Part shown: piece by piece, positions 42,249-51,532 of the stretch
Position numbering within the stretch: the stretch's first letter is position 1
Layout of the letters: each line of letters starts with the position of its first letter
The notes under the pieces: generated by a model
Told to the model about the DNA's origin: nothing
What the model saw: the letters and a program-made list of their open reading frames with translations, nothing else
Databases searched by the model: none
Position numbers and translations under genes: made by a program
Assembly (NCBI RefSeq): GCF_001942305.1
Contig: NZ_MKKE01000007.1
Coordinates: 1-64,000 of the forward strand
Direction of reading: 5' to 3'
From: Saccharomonospora sp. CUA-673
GTDB taxonomy: Bacteria > Actinomycetota > Actinomycetes > Mycobacteriales > Pseudonocardiaceae
Length of the DNA: 64,000 nt

Positions 42249-42883
42249 TGACCAGGACGACCGAACTGCCGCTCGAGCACCGCTACGTCGAGGGCAGCAG
42301 CACCGAGCCGGTACTGCTGTTGTTGCACGGCACCGGCGGCAGCCCCGACGACATCCTGGCGCTCGGCAAGGAGCTGAGCCCCAACTCGACGATGATCGCG
42401 CCCCTCGGGCCGGTGTCCGAGGGCGGCGCGGCGCGCTGGTTCCGCCGGCTGCGCGAGGGCGTGTTCGACGTCGAGGACGTCGTCGTCCGCGCGGGCCAGC
42501 TCGCCGAGTTCGTCGAGGCCGCGCGCGAGCAGTACGGCCTCGCCGGCCGCAGGCTCGTCGCCGCCGGCTTCTCGAACGGCGCCAACATCGCCGCCGCCGT
42601 GGCGCTGCTGCGCCCCGACGTGCTCGACGAGGTGCTGCTGTTCTCGTCGATGTCGCCGCTGCCCGACGAGAAGCTGCCGGAGGCCTCTGCCACCGCGTTG
42701 GAGGGCACGCGCGTGTTCCTCGCCAACGGCAGGCAGGACCCGATGGCGCCGCTGGACTCGAGCGAACGGCTGGTTCGCACCTTCCGGGAGCGGGGCGCGC
42801 ACGTCGCCGAGTACTGGCACCCGGGTGGTCACCAGATCACCCTCGACGGGCTCGACGCAGCCCGCACGTGGCTCGCGGACTAG
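42248..42883 (+). CDS. Alpha/beta-hydrolase, phospholipase/carboxylesterase type (MhqD-like)
   Basis: 211 residues. The oxyanion region is VLLLLHGTGGSPDDIL, the nucleophile elbow is AAGFSNGANIAAAVAL (GFSNG), the acid is in FLANGRQDPMAPLD, and the His is in YWHPGGHQITLD. This is the YpfH/MhqD carboxylesterase group. Its start overlaps the dioxygenase stop, so both enzymes are made from one transcript and likely act in sequence on aromatic or quinone-derived compounds. Confidence 0.9.
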   Translation: MTRTTELPLEHRYVEGSSTEPVLLLLHGTGGSPDDILALGKELSPNSTMIAPLGPVSEGGAARWFRRLREGVFDVEDVVVRAGQLAEFVEAAREQYGLAGRRLVAAGFSNGANIAAAVALLRPDVLDEVLLFSSMSPLPDEKLPEASATALEGTRVFLANGRQDPMAPLDSSERLVRTFRERGAHVAEYWHPGGHQITLDGLDAARTWLAD

Positions 42884-43312
42884 GGAACCGACGAGCCACG
42901 AGGGAGACGTGCACTGCTCCGCCTGCGGCGCGGGGACATCGCCGAGGTGGCGGGGAGTGCACCTGGCCGGTCCGGTTCGAGGTGGGGACCTTCGAACCGC
43001 CGGCCATACCCGGCGCCGTGGGAAGCGCCGGGGAGCAGGAGGGGATCCGGAGCTGTGGGAAGCACCGGAACTTCGGGGAATGGAAACGACTGCCCGGTAG
43101 AAGTCGCAGGGGGACTTCTGCCGGGCAGTCGTGCGTTGCGTACCGGTACGACCCGCGGGCGCCCGACGGTTTCCGGTCCGGATGTCGCGTACCGAGCGTG
43201 AACCTTGCAAATTGCAAACTGGTCCTGTCGGCGGAACCGGACCGGGGTCCGGAGCAATACAGTTCGCCTGTCGATACTCGGACGGAACTGGCGTCGGCTC
43301 CGGGAGGTTCAT
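42884..43312. other. Structured intergenic region
   Basis: 429 bp without a convincing gene. It contains GTGCACT/AGTGCAC (about 42909-42963), a bulged GGTTCGAGGT/ACCTTCGAACC hairpin near 42974-43000, the strong hairpin 43086-43132, and TTGCAA-A-TTGCAA at 43206-43218, a small symmetric operator-like site shortly before the zinc-finger gene. Confidence 0.5.
43086..43132. terminator. Strong hairpin downstream of the esterase gene
   Basis: ACGACTGCCCGG + AGAAGTC pair with GACTTCT + CCGGGCAGTCGT around a 7-nt loop, with a single mismatch. No T-tract follows. It lies 200 bp after the esterase stop and upstream of the zinc-finger gene. Confidence 0.6.
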
Positions 43313-43429
43313 GTGGTCCAGGTCGGTGACATGGTCGACTGTCCGCGATGCCACGGATCGGGCCTGACGCCGAATCGCGGCACGGCGTGTCCGAACTGCG
43401 GCGGTATCGGGCAGGTGCCGAAGACCTGA
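43313..43429 (+). CDS. 38-residue protein with two CxxC motifs (DnaJ-type zinc-finger-like)
   Basis: GTG 43313 follows GGGAGG by 6 nt. The product reads DMVDCPRCHGSGLTP and then ACPNCGGIGQVPKT, i.e. two CPxCxGxG half-sites that could bind one zinc ion like a minimal DnaJ central domain. There is no other domain. Proteins this small are often missed. The function is unknown; a role as a chaperone-like or RNA/protein-binding peptide is only a guess. Confidence 0.65.
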   Translation: MVQVGDMVDCPRCHGSGLTPNRGTACPNCGGIGQVPKT

Positions 43430-43513
43430 CCCCCGTGTTACGGCTTTGCGTGTCGCCCCGGCAACGGGTAGTGATCAACAGGGCCGTTTGGTGGTGCCAG
43501 TAGCATCACGGGT

Positions 43514-44313
43514 GTGGAAGCGGACGAGTTCATGCAGCGCGCGGGGAAACTGGCCGGATGGGCGGCGCGAACGGGGTACACGCTGGGCAAACGCGTACCC
43601 GGCGCCGACAGCGCCGAGCGCTCGTTGCGCAACCTCGAGCAGAAGGCGCTCACCGAGCTCCACAAGCGGATGGAGAGCGCCAGCAACCGCCGGTTGATGG
43701 AGCTGACGGACCTGCCCACCGTGCCCGAGAATCCCGTTGTGCGGGGTGACGGCGCCGACCACGGCACGAACGGTTCCGGAACCGCCGGTACCGGCAGTGG
43801 TTCGACCGGATCGGGCGCGCGCAGCGCGTCGACGGCCGTTGCGCTGCCGCTGCCGCACGACCCGCTCCGCGCCGGCATGGCCGCGCTGCTCAACCGCTCG
43901 ACGTTGATGAACCGCGACGCCGCCCGCGACTACCTCTACGCCTCGATGCTGCGTCAGCTCACGCCGGACGAGGCGCGCATCATCTCGACGCTCTCCGACG
44001 GCACCGACTACCCCGTGGTCGACATCGCCGAGAAGCGCACCGGCCGGGTGCTGCTGCGCAACGCCTCCACGGTCGGCAAGACGGCCGGGGTGTCGGCCAC
44101 CGAGTACGTGCCCGTGTACGTCACGCGGCTGATCGGGTTCGGCCTCGCCGAGCTCGAGGCCGAGAAGACCGAGATGACGACACAGTACGAGATCCTCATG
44201 ACCGACGAGACCGTGCGCAAGGCCGAGGATCTGCCAAACGCCCCAAGATCGTGCGCAGCACGCTGCGGATCTCGGCGCTCGGCATGAACTTCTGGATGGC
44301 CTGCGCCCCGTAG
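43514..44313 (+). CDS. Abi-alpha / DUF4393-like protein (frameshifted near the end)
   Basis: About 266 residues from GTG 43514. The centre (LMNRDAARDYLYASMLRQLTPDEARIISTLSDG and the following VTRLIGFGLAELEAE) resembles the DUF4393 (Abi-alpha) family, first linked to phage abortive infection. A Gly/Ser/Thr-rich linker sits at residues about 80-110. One base is missing near 44237; after restoration the chain ends IVRSTLRISALGMNFWMACAP and stops at TAG 44311. The family call is moderate and a defence role is not demonstrated. Confidence 0.6.
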
Positions 44314-44418
44314 GTCTTCCCCCCACTCGATGCACCCAACGGCCCCATGGCTGCGTGGAATCGAGTGCAGCCACGCGGAGCGTGTCCGTTTGGGTGGGGG
44401 TGGGAGACGGGTCGGAGC

Positions 44419-44442
44419 AACTATGGGGCCCTTGGGAGTACT
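44419..44442 (+). repeat. Right-arm remnant of the palindromic repeat
   Basis: AACTATGGGGCCCTTGGGAG matches the right arm of the 40618-40674 palindrome. A diverged CCCAACGGCCCCATGG lies about 90 bp upstream, so this is a decayed or rearranged copy between the Abi-alpha-like gene and the second DUF445 gene. Confidence 0.55.
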
Positions 44443-44552
44443 CGAGCGGCGTGGGTGTGTACCACTAGCGGTCGTACACCCGGCCGTGTGATCATGCCCG
44501 CCAGCGTCGGCGACGGGGCGGGCGCTGGTATCGACAGGTGTGGCGGTGATCG

Positions 44553-45809
44553 GTGGGCGAATACCTGCTCGGGCTCGTCGACGACTTCGTCGAACACTGG
44601 CCCATCTACATCTCGATCCCGATCGTCGCGGCACTGATCGGCTGGGCGACCAAGCTCGTCGCGATCCGGATGATGTTCGAACCCCTGGAGTTCCGGGGAA
44701 TCCGGTGGCGCGGCAAACCGTTGTTCGGCTGGCAGGGCATCGTGCCCAGACGCGCGGCGCGGATGGCCGGTATCGCGGTCGACACGATGACCGAGCAGCT
44801 CATCTCCCCGCGCGACATCGTCGAACGGCTCGATCCGGACCGCATCGGCAAGGAGATCGAGGCGCCGCTGCGCGAAGCGGTCGGCGAGATCGTCGTCGAC
44901 GTCGCCGAGCGCTACCAGCCCGGGCTGTGGGAGGCCCTGCCCGTCCGCGCACGCAAGCTCGTGATCCGCAGGGTGCAGAACGAGGCGCCCAAGATGGTCG
45001 CGGCCGTGACCGAACAGATCAAGGCCGACGTCGACTCGGTGTTCGACCTCAAGGACATGGTCGTCACCAACCTCGTCAAGGACAAGGAGCTGCTCAACCG
45101 CATCTTCCTGGAGGCGGGCGAGAAGGAGTTCCGGTTCATCAGCCGCTCGGGCGTGCTGTTCGGCTTCGCGATCGGCATCCTGCAGATGATCGTGTGGCTG
45201 GTGCTGCGCATCCCGATCGTGATGCCGATCTTCGGTCTGTTCATCGGTTGGTTCACCGACTGGATCGCACTGAAGATGATCTTCCGGCCGGTGAAACCGA
45301 AGAAGTACTTCGGCGTCACGTGGCAGGGGTTGTTCGTCAAACGGCGCGACGAGGTCACCGACGCCTACGCCGCGCTGATCGCCGACGAGATCATCACGCC
45401 CCCCAACGTCATCGACGCGGTGCTGCGCGGGCCGATGTCCGACCGCGTGCTGTCGATGATCCAGCAGCAGGTCGACCAGGAGTTGGCCCGGCACACGGGA
45501 GTCGCGAAACCGCTGGTGCTGCTCGCGATGGGCGGCAGTCAGTACCGCGAGCTCAAGGACGCCATCGCCGGATCGGTGATGTCCCGATTACCCGAGACGC
45601 TCCGCTACGTCGAGACCTACGCCGCCGACGCGATGGACATCCGCGGCACGTTGATCACGAAGATGCGCGAACTCGACGACGAGGAGTTCGAGGGACTGCT
45701 GCGTCCGGCGTTCCAACAGGACGAGTGGATCCTGATCATGACCGGTGCGTTGCTGGGTGGTCTGTGCGGTGAGCTGCAGGTGCAGCTCGTGCTGTTCCTG
45801 ACCTCGTAG
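44553..45809 (+). CDS. DUF445 family membrane protein (second copy)
   Basis: 418 residues from GTG 44553. It is similar in every block to the protein at 205-1434: N-terminal membrane segment, MMFEPLEFRGIRWRG, PIVMPIFGLFIGWFTDW, long helical arms, and a C-terminal hydrophobic end. The differences are spread through the arms, so this is an old paralogue rather than a recent duplication. The function is unknown. Confidence 0.85.
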   Translation: MGEYLLGLVDDFVEHWPIYISIPIVAALIGWATKLVAIRMMFEPLEFRGIRWRGKPLFGWQGIVPRRAARMAGIAVDTMTEQLISPRDIVERLDPDRIGKEIEAPLREAVGEIVVDVAERYQPGLWEALPVRARKLVIRRVQNEAPKMVAAVTEQIKADVDSVFDLKDMVVTNLVKDKELLNRIFLEAGEKEFRFISRSGVLFGFAIGILQMIVWLVLRIPIVMPIFGLFIGWFTDWIALKMIFRPVKPKKYFGVTWQGLFVKRRDEVTDAYAALIADEIITPPNVIDAVLRGPMSDRVLSMIQQQVDQELARHTGVAKPLVLLAMGGSQYRELKDAIAGSVMSRLPETLRYVETYAADAMDIRGTLITKMRELDDEEFEGLLRPAFQQDEWILIMTGALLGGLCGELQVQLVLFLTS

Positions 45810-45821
45810 CCGGGGCGCCGG

Positions 45822-47180
45822 TCACACGCTGCACAGCCAGTCGAGGACGACGGCAGCCGTCCACGACTGGTTGGTGCTGCCCAGCGGCTTGCCGGTGAAC
45901 GGTTCGTAGTACTCGCCGAACGCGCCGTCCGAGGCGAGGTACACGCCCTGGGCGCGGAACTCGCTCGCGTGCCGTTCCCACCCGCGCCGGCCGAACGCCC
46001 AGCCGAACAGCCAGGTGACGACAGGCCACTGCGGCCCGCGCCAGTACTGCCGCGGATCGAAGTCGGGCGAGTCCGGCGACACCGACGTAGGCACGGCCGC
46101 GAGCAGGTCCGGGTGTCCGGACCAACGCGGGCTGTCGAGCGTGGCGATCAACTGCTGTTCGACGTCGGCGGGCAGGCCGCCGCACAGCAGCGGCGAGAAG
46201 CCGGCGATCGAGTCGGTGGCGACCCACCGGCCGGCGCGGACGTCGCGGTCGCGGGCCATGCCGGTGTCGGGGTCGCAGCTGGCCGCGGTCGCGGCACGGG
46301 CGCGCTCGGCCCAGCCGCGCAGCTCGGCGACCTGTTCGGCGTCGGCGCCGATCTCCTCGCCGACCTCGGCGAGGTTGTCGGAGGCCAGCGCGAACACGGC
46401 CGTGATGAACACGTCGCCCACCAGGAACGCCGAGGTCTCGACGACCTTGTCCGGGTTGTAGTCGGCGCGGCGCATCTGCTCGATGAGCCACAGGTAGCGG
46501 TCGTACTCGTCGTCGCTGGGCCGCTCGCCGGGGTCGTCGACCTTGAGCACGTCGAGCCGCACGTACGGCGGCAGGTCGGGTCCGGGGTGGACACCGGCGT
46601 AGGCCGAGTCCCAGCGCGGCGAGTTGTCCATCCCGGACTCCCAGCCGTGCACGATCGTCACGAGTCCGTGCGCGTCGCCGGGCATGCGGTGGCGCACGAT
46701 CCAGCGGTGCCAGCGGTACAGCGCGTCCCAGGCACGCGCGGCGAATCCCTGGGCGACGACGGCGTCGGCGGCCGAGGTCCGGCGTGCGGTGTCGATGATG
46801 CGGCGCAGTGCGATCGCGTGCACCGGCGGCTGGCAGATGCCGGAGGTGCGGACGCCGTCCGGGCGCTGCGGCGCGTCGTCGGTGCCCCACCGGTCGGGAC
46901 CGGGGAAGTAGTCGTTGTCGCCGGTGAAGACGATGTGCGGGATCATCCCGTCGCGCCACTGGGCGGCCAGCAACGTGTCGAGCTCCCGCGTCGCGCGCGC
47001 GACGTCGAGGTGGGCCAGACCCATCGAGATGAACGCGGCGTCCCAGCTCCACATGTGCGGGTACAACCGCGGCGACGCGGTCACGAGATTGCCGGTGTCG
47101 TTGTCGCGCAGCACCATGGCCGCCCTGGCTGCCAGGTTCGCGGGTCTGTATGCGGCGCGGTTGCCGGTGGCGGTGGTCAC
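45822..47180 (-). CDS. Glucosylglycerate/mannosylglycerate hydrolase-like enzyme (GH63 type)
   Basis: 452 residues from GTG 47180, which overlaps the upstream ATPase gene (GTGA). The (alpha/alpha)6-barrel signatures are YPHMWSWDAAFISMGLAH, GMIPHIVFTGDNDYFPG, GWESGMDNSPRWDSAY and the ending GSTNQSWTAAVVLDWL. These match the mycobacterial glucosylglycerate hydrolase and Thermus mannosylglycerate hydrolase group, which release glycerate and sugar from compatible solutes. Co-transcription with a sugar ABC transporter suggests uptake and breakdown of such a solute. The exact substrate is inferred. Confidence 0.82.
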   Translation of the reverse strand: MTTATGNRAAYRPANLAARAAMVLRDNDTGNLVTASPRLYPHMWSWDAAFISMGLAHLDVARATRELDTLLAAQWRDGMIPHIVFTGDNDYFPGPDRWGTDDAPQRPDGVRTSGICQPPVHAIALRRIIDTARRTSAADAVVAQGFAARAWDALYRWHRWIVRHRMPGDAHGLVTIVHGWESGMDNSPRWDSAYAGVHPGPDLPPYVRLDVLKVDDPGERPSDDEYDRYLWLIEQMRRADYNPDKVVETSAFLVGDVFITAVFALASDNLAEVGEEIGADAEQVAELRGWAERARAATAASCDPDTGMARDRDVRAGRWVATDSIAGFSPLLCGGLPADVEQQLIATLDSPRWSGHPDLLAAVPTSVSPDSPDFDPRQYWRGPQWPVVTWLFGWAFGRRGWERHASEFRAQGVYLASDGAFGEYYEPFTGKPLGSTNQSWTAAVVLDWLCSV

Positions 47181-48280
47181 CGGACCTCCAAGAGCAGAGA
47201 CGTTTCGGGGTCGTACCAGCGGCACGCTTCGTCGGGCAGACGCAGGACCAGCACGCCGCCGGGCTCGGCCCGGAACGTGGGCGGGGCGGAGACCTTGACC
47301 GTCTGCCCGCAGATCTCGGTCGTCAGCAGGGTCGAGGAGCCCAGTGGTTCGAGCACCTGCAACTCTCCGCTGAGCACGTCGGCAGGGACCTCCCCGGAAC
47401 CGCCGACCCCGATGACGTCGACGGCCTCGGGGCGCACGCCCAGTTTCAGGGATTGGCCTGCGTGCTCCGCCAACTCCGCGGGCACGGGCAGGGACTGCCC
47501 GCCGAGGTCCAGTCTAGGTCCGTCGTCGGTGTCGGCCACGACGCCCGTGAGGAAGTTCATGGGTGGACTGCCGAGGAAGCCGCCGACGAACTCGGTGGCG
47601 GGTTCGTCGTACACGTCGGTGGGCGATCCACATTGGACGATCTTGCCGTCGCGCATCACGGCGACCCGGTCTCCCAGCGACAGAGCCTCCACCTGGTCGT
47701 GCGTCACGTACACGGTGGTGGTGCCCAGCTGTTCGACGAGCTTCTTCAGCTCCGCGCGGAACGACAATCGCAGCAGTGCGTCGAGGTTCGACAGCGGTTC
47801 GTCCATCAGCAGCACGTCGGCGTCCATGACGATCGCGCGGGCGACGGCCACGCGCTGCCGCTGGCCGCCCGACAGTTTCGCCGGGTATCGGTCGAGATAC
47901 GGCGTCAGCTGCAACAGGTCGGCCGCCCAGGCGACCTTTCGCGCGATCTCGTCGGGGTCGACGCCGTGCATCCGCAGGCCGAACCCGATGTTGTCGCGCA
48001 CCCGCTTGTTGGGGAACACCGCGTAGCTCTGGAACACCATCGACAGGTTGCGCCTGCGCGGTTCGGCATAGGTGACGTCGCGGTCGCCGATGACGATCTG
48101 ACCGGCGTCGGGCAGTTCGAGTCCGGCGATCATGCGCAGCAGCGTCGTCTTGCCGCAGCCCGACGGGCCGAGCAGCACCATGAACTCGCCGTCGCCGATC
48201 TCGAGGGACACCTCGTCGGTCGCCCTCGACGTGCCGCCGGGATAGGTCTTGGCCAGGTCCCGCAGGATCACCTCGGCCAT
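47177..48280 (-). CDS. ABC transporter ATPase, carbohydrate type (UgpC/MsmK-like)
   Basis: 367 residues. Walker A is GPSGCGKTT, the Q-loop SMVFQSYAVFPNKRV, the signature LSGGQRQRVAVARA, Walker B VLLMDEPLSNLD, and the switch His is in VTHDQVEA. The C-terminal 130 residues form the MalK-type regulatory OB domain (LKLGVRPEAVDVIG). It powers the two permeases encoded upstream and overlaps the hydrolase gene downstream. Confidence 0.92.
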   Translation of the reverse strand: MAEVILRDLAKTYPGGTSRATDEVSLEIGDGEFMVLLGPSGCGKTTLLRMIAGLELPDAGQIVIGDRDVTYAEPRRRNLSMVFQSYAVFPNKRVRDNIGFGLRMHGVDPDEIARKVAWAADLLQLTPYLDRYPAKLSGGQRQRVAVARAIVMDADVLLMDEPLSNLDALLRLSFRAELKKLVEQLGTTTVYVTHDQVEALSLGDRVAVMRDGKIVQCGSPTDVYDEPATEFVGGFLGSPPMNFLTGVVADTDDGPRLDLGGQSLPVPAELAEHAGQSLKLGVRPEAVDVIGVGGSGEVPADVLSGELQVLEPLGSSTLLTTEICGQTVKVSAPPTFRAEPGGVLVLRLPDEACRWYDPETSLLLEVR

Positions 48281-48353
48281 GCGGCCCCTCCCTTCGGTGC
48301 GGTTGCTTGTTCGGTCATCGGACGCCTCACCGGTCCGGTCGGTCGTTCGGTTC

Positions 48354-49243
48354 TCAACGCAACGTCGTTCCCCACATGTTCACGAGGTAACGGCGCATCA
48401 CGAAGATGAACAGCAGCGCAGGCAGGATCAGGGCGAACCCGCCGGCGAATCGATACGCCTGGGACGCCTCGGCCAGGGCCGTCAGGACCTGGGCGGGCAG
48501 GGTGCGGTGGCCCAGCGTCACGACCGTGGCGCCGAGAATCTCGTTCCACGACAGGACGAAGGTGAAGATCGACGACGCCGCGAGCCCGGGCAGCGCCAAC
48601 GGGAGCACAACGCGGCGTGCGGCCTGCCACCGGGTGCAGCCGAAGATCTGCGCGGCCTCCTCGACGTCGCGGGGCACCGACACGAAGATGCTCGCCGTGA
48701 TCAGCACGGTGGTGGGCAGAGCGAGGACGGTGTGCACGAGCGTCACGGCGAACACGGTGTCGTAGACGCCGAACTGGAGGAACAGGGTCGCCAGCGGCAC
48801 CGACAGCACGACGATCGGCAGCGCGCGGACGAGGAGGATGAACACCTGGTACGGCTCCTTGCCGCGGAAGGCGTACCGGGCGAGCGCGTAGCCGGCGGGC
48901 GCGCCGACGACGAGCGACCAGAACACGGTGTAGAGCCCGACCAGCAGCGAGTTGCCGAACGCGGGGAACGTGCCGGTTGCCTGCAGGAACGCCTGCAGCG
49001 TCTCGGTGGACAGTTCCGAGGGCACGAGGGGTTTGGGGAACTCGCCGAGCGCGATCGGGAGGACAGGGCCGACAGCCCGATGAGGACGATCGGCAGCGCC
49101 ATGAACAGCGACACGAGGATGCAGGCGAACTGCACCCAGGCGGCGCGGGTGCGGCGCCTGCGCAGCGGTGTCCGGTCGACGGGCGGCAGCTCCCGCCGCG
49201 CCGGCTGTGGTGTCGAGCGGGTCGACGGTGTTGTGGGGTTCAT
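48354..49243 (-). CDS. ABC sugar permease 2 (MalG-like; frameshifted)
   Basis: About 297 residues from ATG 49243. An N-terminal Pro/Arg-rich tail leads to ACILVSLFMALPIVLIGLSALS; after a one-base break near 49063 come five further membrane segments. The EAA loop that docks on the ATPase is VEEAAQIFGCTRWQAARRVVLPLALPGL. Start overlaps the stop of permease 1 (ATGA). Confidence 0.87.
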
Positions 49244-50091
49244 GTGGCCGCCTCCGCCGGGTTGCGGACCGTGCGCAGGTACAACACGGCTGTGCCGAGC
49301 GACAGGCCGAGGACGACGAGGGCGACGGCGCTGGCGACGGCCGGGTTCTGCAGGCCGACATACCACTCGTAGGTCTCGCCGACCAGCAGCGGGAAGTCGC
49401 GTCCGGTGAGCGCCTGCGCCACGGCGAACGCCTGGAGCGCCAGAATGGTGCGCAGGATCAGCGCCACCTGCAGGCTCGGCTTGAGCAGTGGCAACGTCAC
49501 GTGTCGCAGCCGTTGCCAGAACGAGGCGCCGAACACCTGCGCTGCCTCGTCGTACTCGCGCGGCACCATCTGCACGCCGGCGACCACGATGACGAACACC
49601 AGCGAGGTGGCGCGCCAGATCTCGGCGAGCACGACGGTGAGCAGCATCGTGAAGGTGTTGTCGTAGCTCAGCCACTGCACACCGTGCTCGGACAGGCCCA
49701 GCGACACCAACAGCGAGTTGAGGTAGCCACGGCCGTCGAAAATGGACAGCCACACCAGTCCGGCGGCCAGCTCGGAGATTGCCAGCGGAATGCACCACAG
49801 GTAGAAGTGCCCGCTCGCGAACCGGGGCTTGGCCTGGATGAGCAGCGACATCGCGACCGCCAGTACGAGCTGCACCGGCACGACGATGACGATCAGCAGC
49901 ACTGTGTTGCGGAGCGCCTCGAAGAAGTACGGGTCGCCGAAGAGGCGCTGCCAATGAGCGAGCGTGAACCCGCCGTCCTGGGTGAACGCGGCGAGTACGC
50001 CGGACACGAGCGGCCAGCCGAACAGGGCGAGCAGCAGCACGATCGACGGTGTCAGCAGCAGCCACGGCGAGCGCAGCAGCGCACCACGCAT
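49240..50091 (-). CDS. ABC sugar permease 1 (MalF-like)
   Basis: 283 residues and six membrane segments starting at LLLTPSIVLLLALFGWPLVSG. The EAA loop is YDEAAQVFGASFWQRLRHVTLPLLKPSL. It begins 1 nt after the binding-protein gene ends and overlaps the second permease. Length and order are standard for carbohydrate importers of the CUT1 class. Confidence 0.9.
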   Translation of the reverse strand: MRGALLRSPWLLLTPSIVLLLALFGWPLVSGVLAAFTQDGGFTLAHWQRLFGDPYFFEALRNTVLLIVIVVPVQLVLAVAMSLLIQAKPRFASGHFYLWCIPLAISELAAGLVWLSIFDGRGYLNSLLVSLGLSEHGVQWLSYDNTFTMLLTVVLAEIWRATSLVFVIVVAGVQMVPREYDEAAQVFGASFWQRLRHVTLPLLKPSLQVALILRTILALQAFAVAQALTGRDFPLLVGETYEWYVGLQNPAVASAVALVVLGLSLGTAVLYLRTVRNPAEAAT

Positions 50092-50092
50092 C

Positions 50093-51418
50093 TCAGCCCA
50101 CCTCGCAGCGGTCGGCGGGCGGATCCGGCGCCCAGCACGGGACGTTCAGTTCGGATAGCACGTTCTGCAGCACCCGGGCCTGCGTGTCCAGAGTGGACCG
50201 GATGTCGGCACCGCCGAGGACGATGGCCCGGAACGAGTCCTGGAAGACCTTGCTGACCTCGCCTTCCCGTTCGCCCAGACCCACCGGTGGCAGCGACAGG
50301 ATCGCGTCGTCGGCGGCCTTCTGCTTGGCGACCGCGTCGGCCTCGAGCCGGATGGCGGGCGGCAGGTCGTCGGGGATGTCGGTGTCGACGACGGGGAAGA
50401 AGCCGTTGGAGCGCAACACGTCCAGCTGGGCCTCGGGCGTGGTCAGGGCCCGGATCGTGGCACGCGCGAGCTCGGGATCGGTGCTGCCCTTGGGGATCGC
50501 CAGGCCCGCGAGCACCGCCATGTAACCGAGACCGTGTTCCCCGCGCGGCGCCGGCAACATGCGCCAGTTCTCCGGGTCGCGTTCCGGCGCCTCGACGAGG
50601 CGGACGACGTGGTCCCAGGTCATCCGCACCTCGCCGGTCTCGAGGGGCTCCTGCATGAAGTCGTAGGTGGTGCTGGCGGGATTGCAGTTGGCCCACAGCT
50701 CGCGCAGGTACTCCCACGCGTCGACCGCCTCCGGCGAACGGAACGTCGTGATCTGCCCACCGGTGAACGACGGCAGCAGGTATCCCTGTGTGAAACGGTG
50801 GAACAGGCCCTCTGGGCCGAGGGGCAGGCCCAGCATGGGACGACCGCCGTTGGCGCGGCGAGCCGCGATGGCCCAGTCGAGGAACTGGTCGTAGGTCAAC
50901 GAGTCGGCATCGGCGCCCGGAGGCAGGTGCTCGAGCGCATCGGCGTGCGCGGCGAGAACGTAGCTGGCGTCGGCCCACGGGATGTACCAGACGCGATCGG
51001 TGCCGGACCGGGCGAGATCGACGTAGTCGGCGGGGAACCCGCGGTCGCCGAGCTCGTCGAGTAGATCGGTGACGTCCTCGAGGTGGCCGTCGGCGAGTGG
51101 GGTGAGATCACCGTGGAGTCCGCCGAGCAGGCCCATCTGGGTGGCGCCCGCGTCGACCTGGCTGCGCACCTGGCCCGCGAACGGACCCTCCTCGATGGTC
51201 ACGTAGCTGACGTCGTCGATGGTCTTGGCGAGGGTGGAGCGGAACGCCTCGGCCTCGTTGACCGGACGGAACTGCGTGGACAGGAAGACCATGCCGCCAC
51301 CGCCCGTGGTGGCGAAGCCGGTGCAGCCGGCGAGTCCACTCGTCGCGGCGAGGGCGCCCGCGGCACCGGTGGCGCGCAGGAACGTGCGGCGGGAGAGCCG
51401 CGACCGGCCGCCACGCAT
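50093..51418 (-). CDS. Extracellular sugar-binding lipoprotein of the ABC transporter
   Basis: 441 residues. The N-terminus has a Tat-like RRTFLRATG followed by a lipobox SGLAGC, so it is exported folded and lipid-anchored. The body is a CUT1-type binding fold (YVDLARSGTDRVWYIPWADASY, TFRSPEAVDAWEYLRELW, SGIPKGS-type hinge AIPKGSTDPELARATIRAL). It is the first gene of the transporter operon, divergent from the ROK regulator. Confidence 0.88.
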   Translation of the reverse strand: MRGGRSRLSRRTFLRATGAAGALAATSGLAGCTGFATTGGGGMVFLSTQFRPVNEAEAFRSTLAKTIDDVSYVTIEEGPFAGQVRSQVDAGATQMGLLGGLHGDLTPLADGHLEDVTDLLDELGDRGFPADYVDLARSGTDRVWYIPWADASYVLAAHADALEHLPPGADADSLTYDQFLDWAIAARRANGGRPMLGLPLGPEGLFHRFTQGYLLPSFTGGQITTFRSPEAVDAWEYLRELWANCNPASTTYDFMQEPLETGEVRMTWDHVVRLVEAPERDPENWRMLPAPRGEHGLGYMAVLAGLAIPKGSTDPELARATIRALTTPEAQLDVLRSNGFFPVVDTDIPDDLPPAIRLEADAVAKQKAADDAILSLPPVGLGEREGEVSKVFQDSFRAIVLGGADIRSTLDTQARVLQNVLSELNVPCWAPDPPADRCEVG

Positions 51419-51451
51419 CGCCGTCTCTTCGCGCTCGGATGTTACAGACTT

Positions 51452-51479
51452 TTGTCAGGGTCGTTAACATAAGTAGGGT
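51452..51479 (+). promoter_or_regulatory. Promoter of the ROK regulator in the divergent control region
   Basis: TTGTCA (51452-51457), 16 bp, TAGGGT (51474-51479). The divergent transporter promoter must share this 70-bp AT-richer region (GTTAACATAAG), so one operator could control both directions. Confidence 0.45.
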
Positions 51480-51532
51480 GGGGGAGATTGTCAATGTCGG
51501 TGAGGCCACTGCGGGCGCGGACGAGGGGAGAC

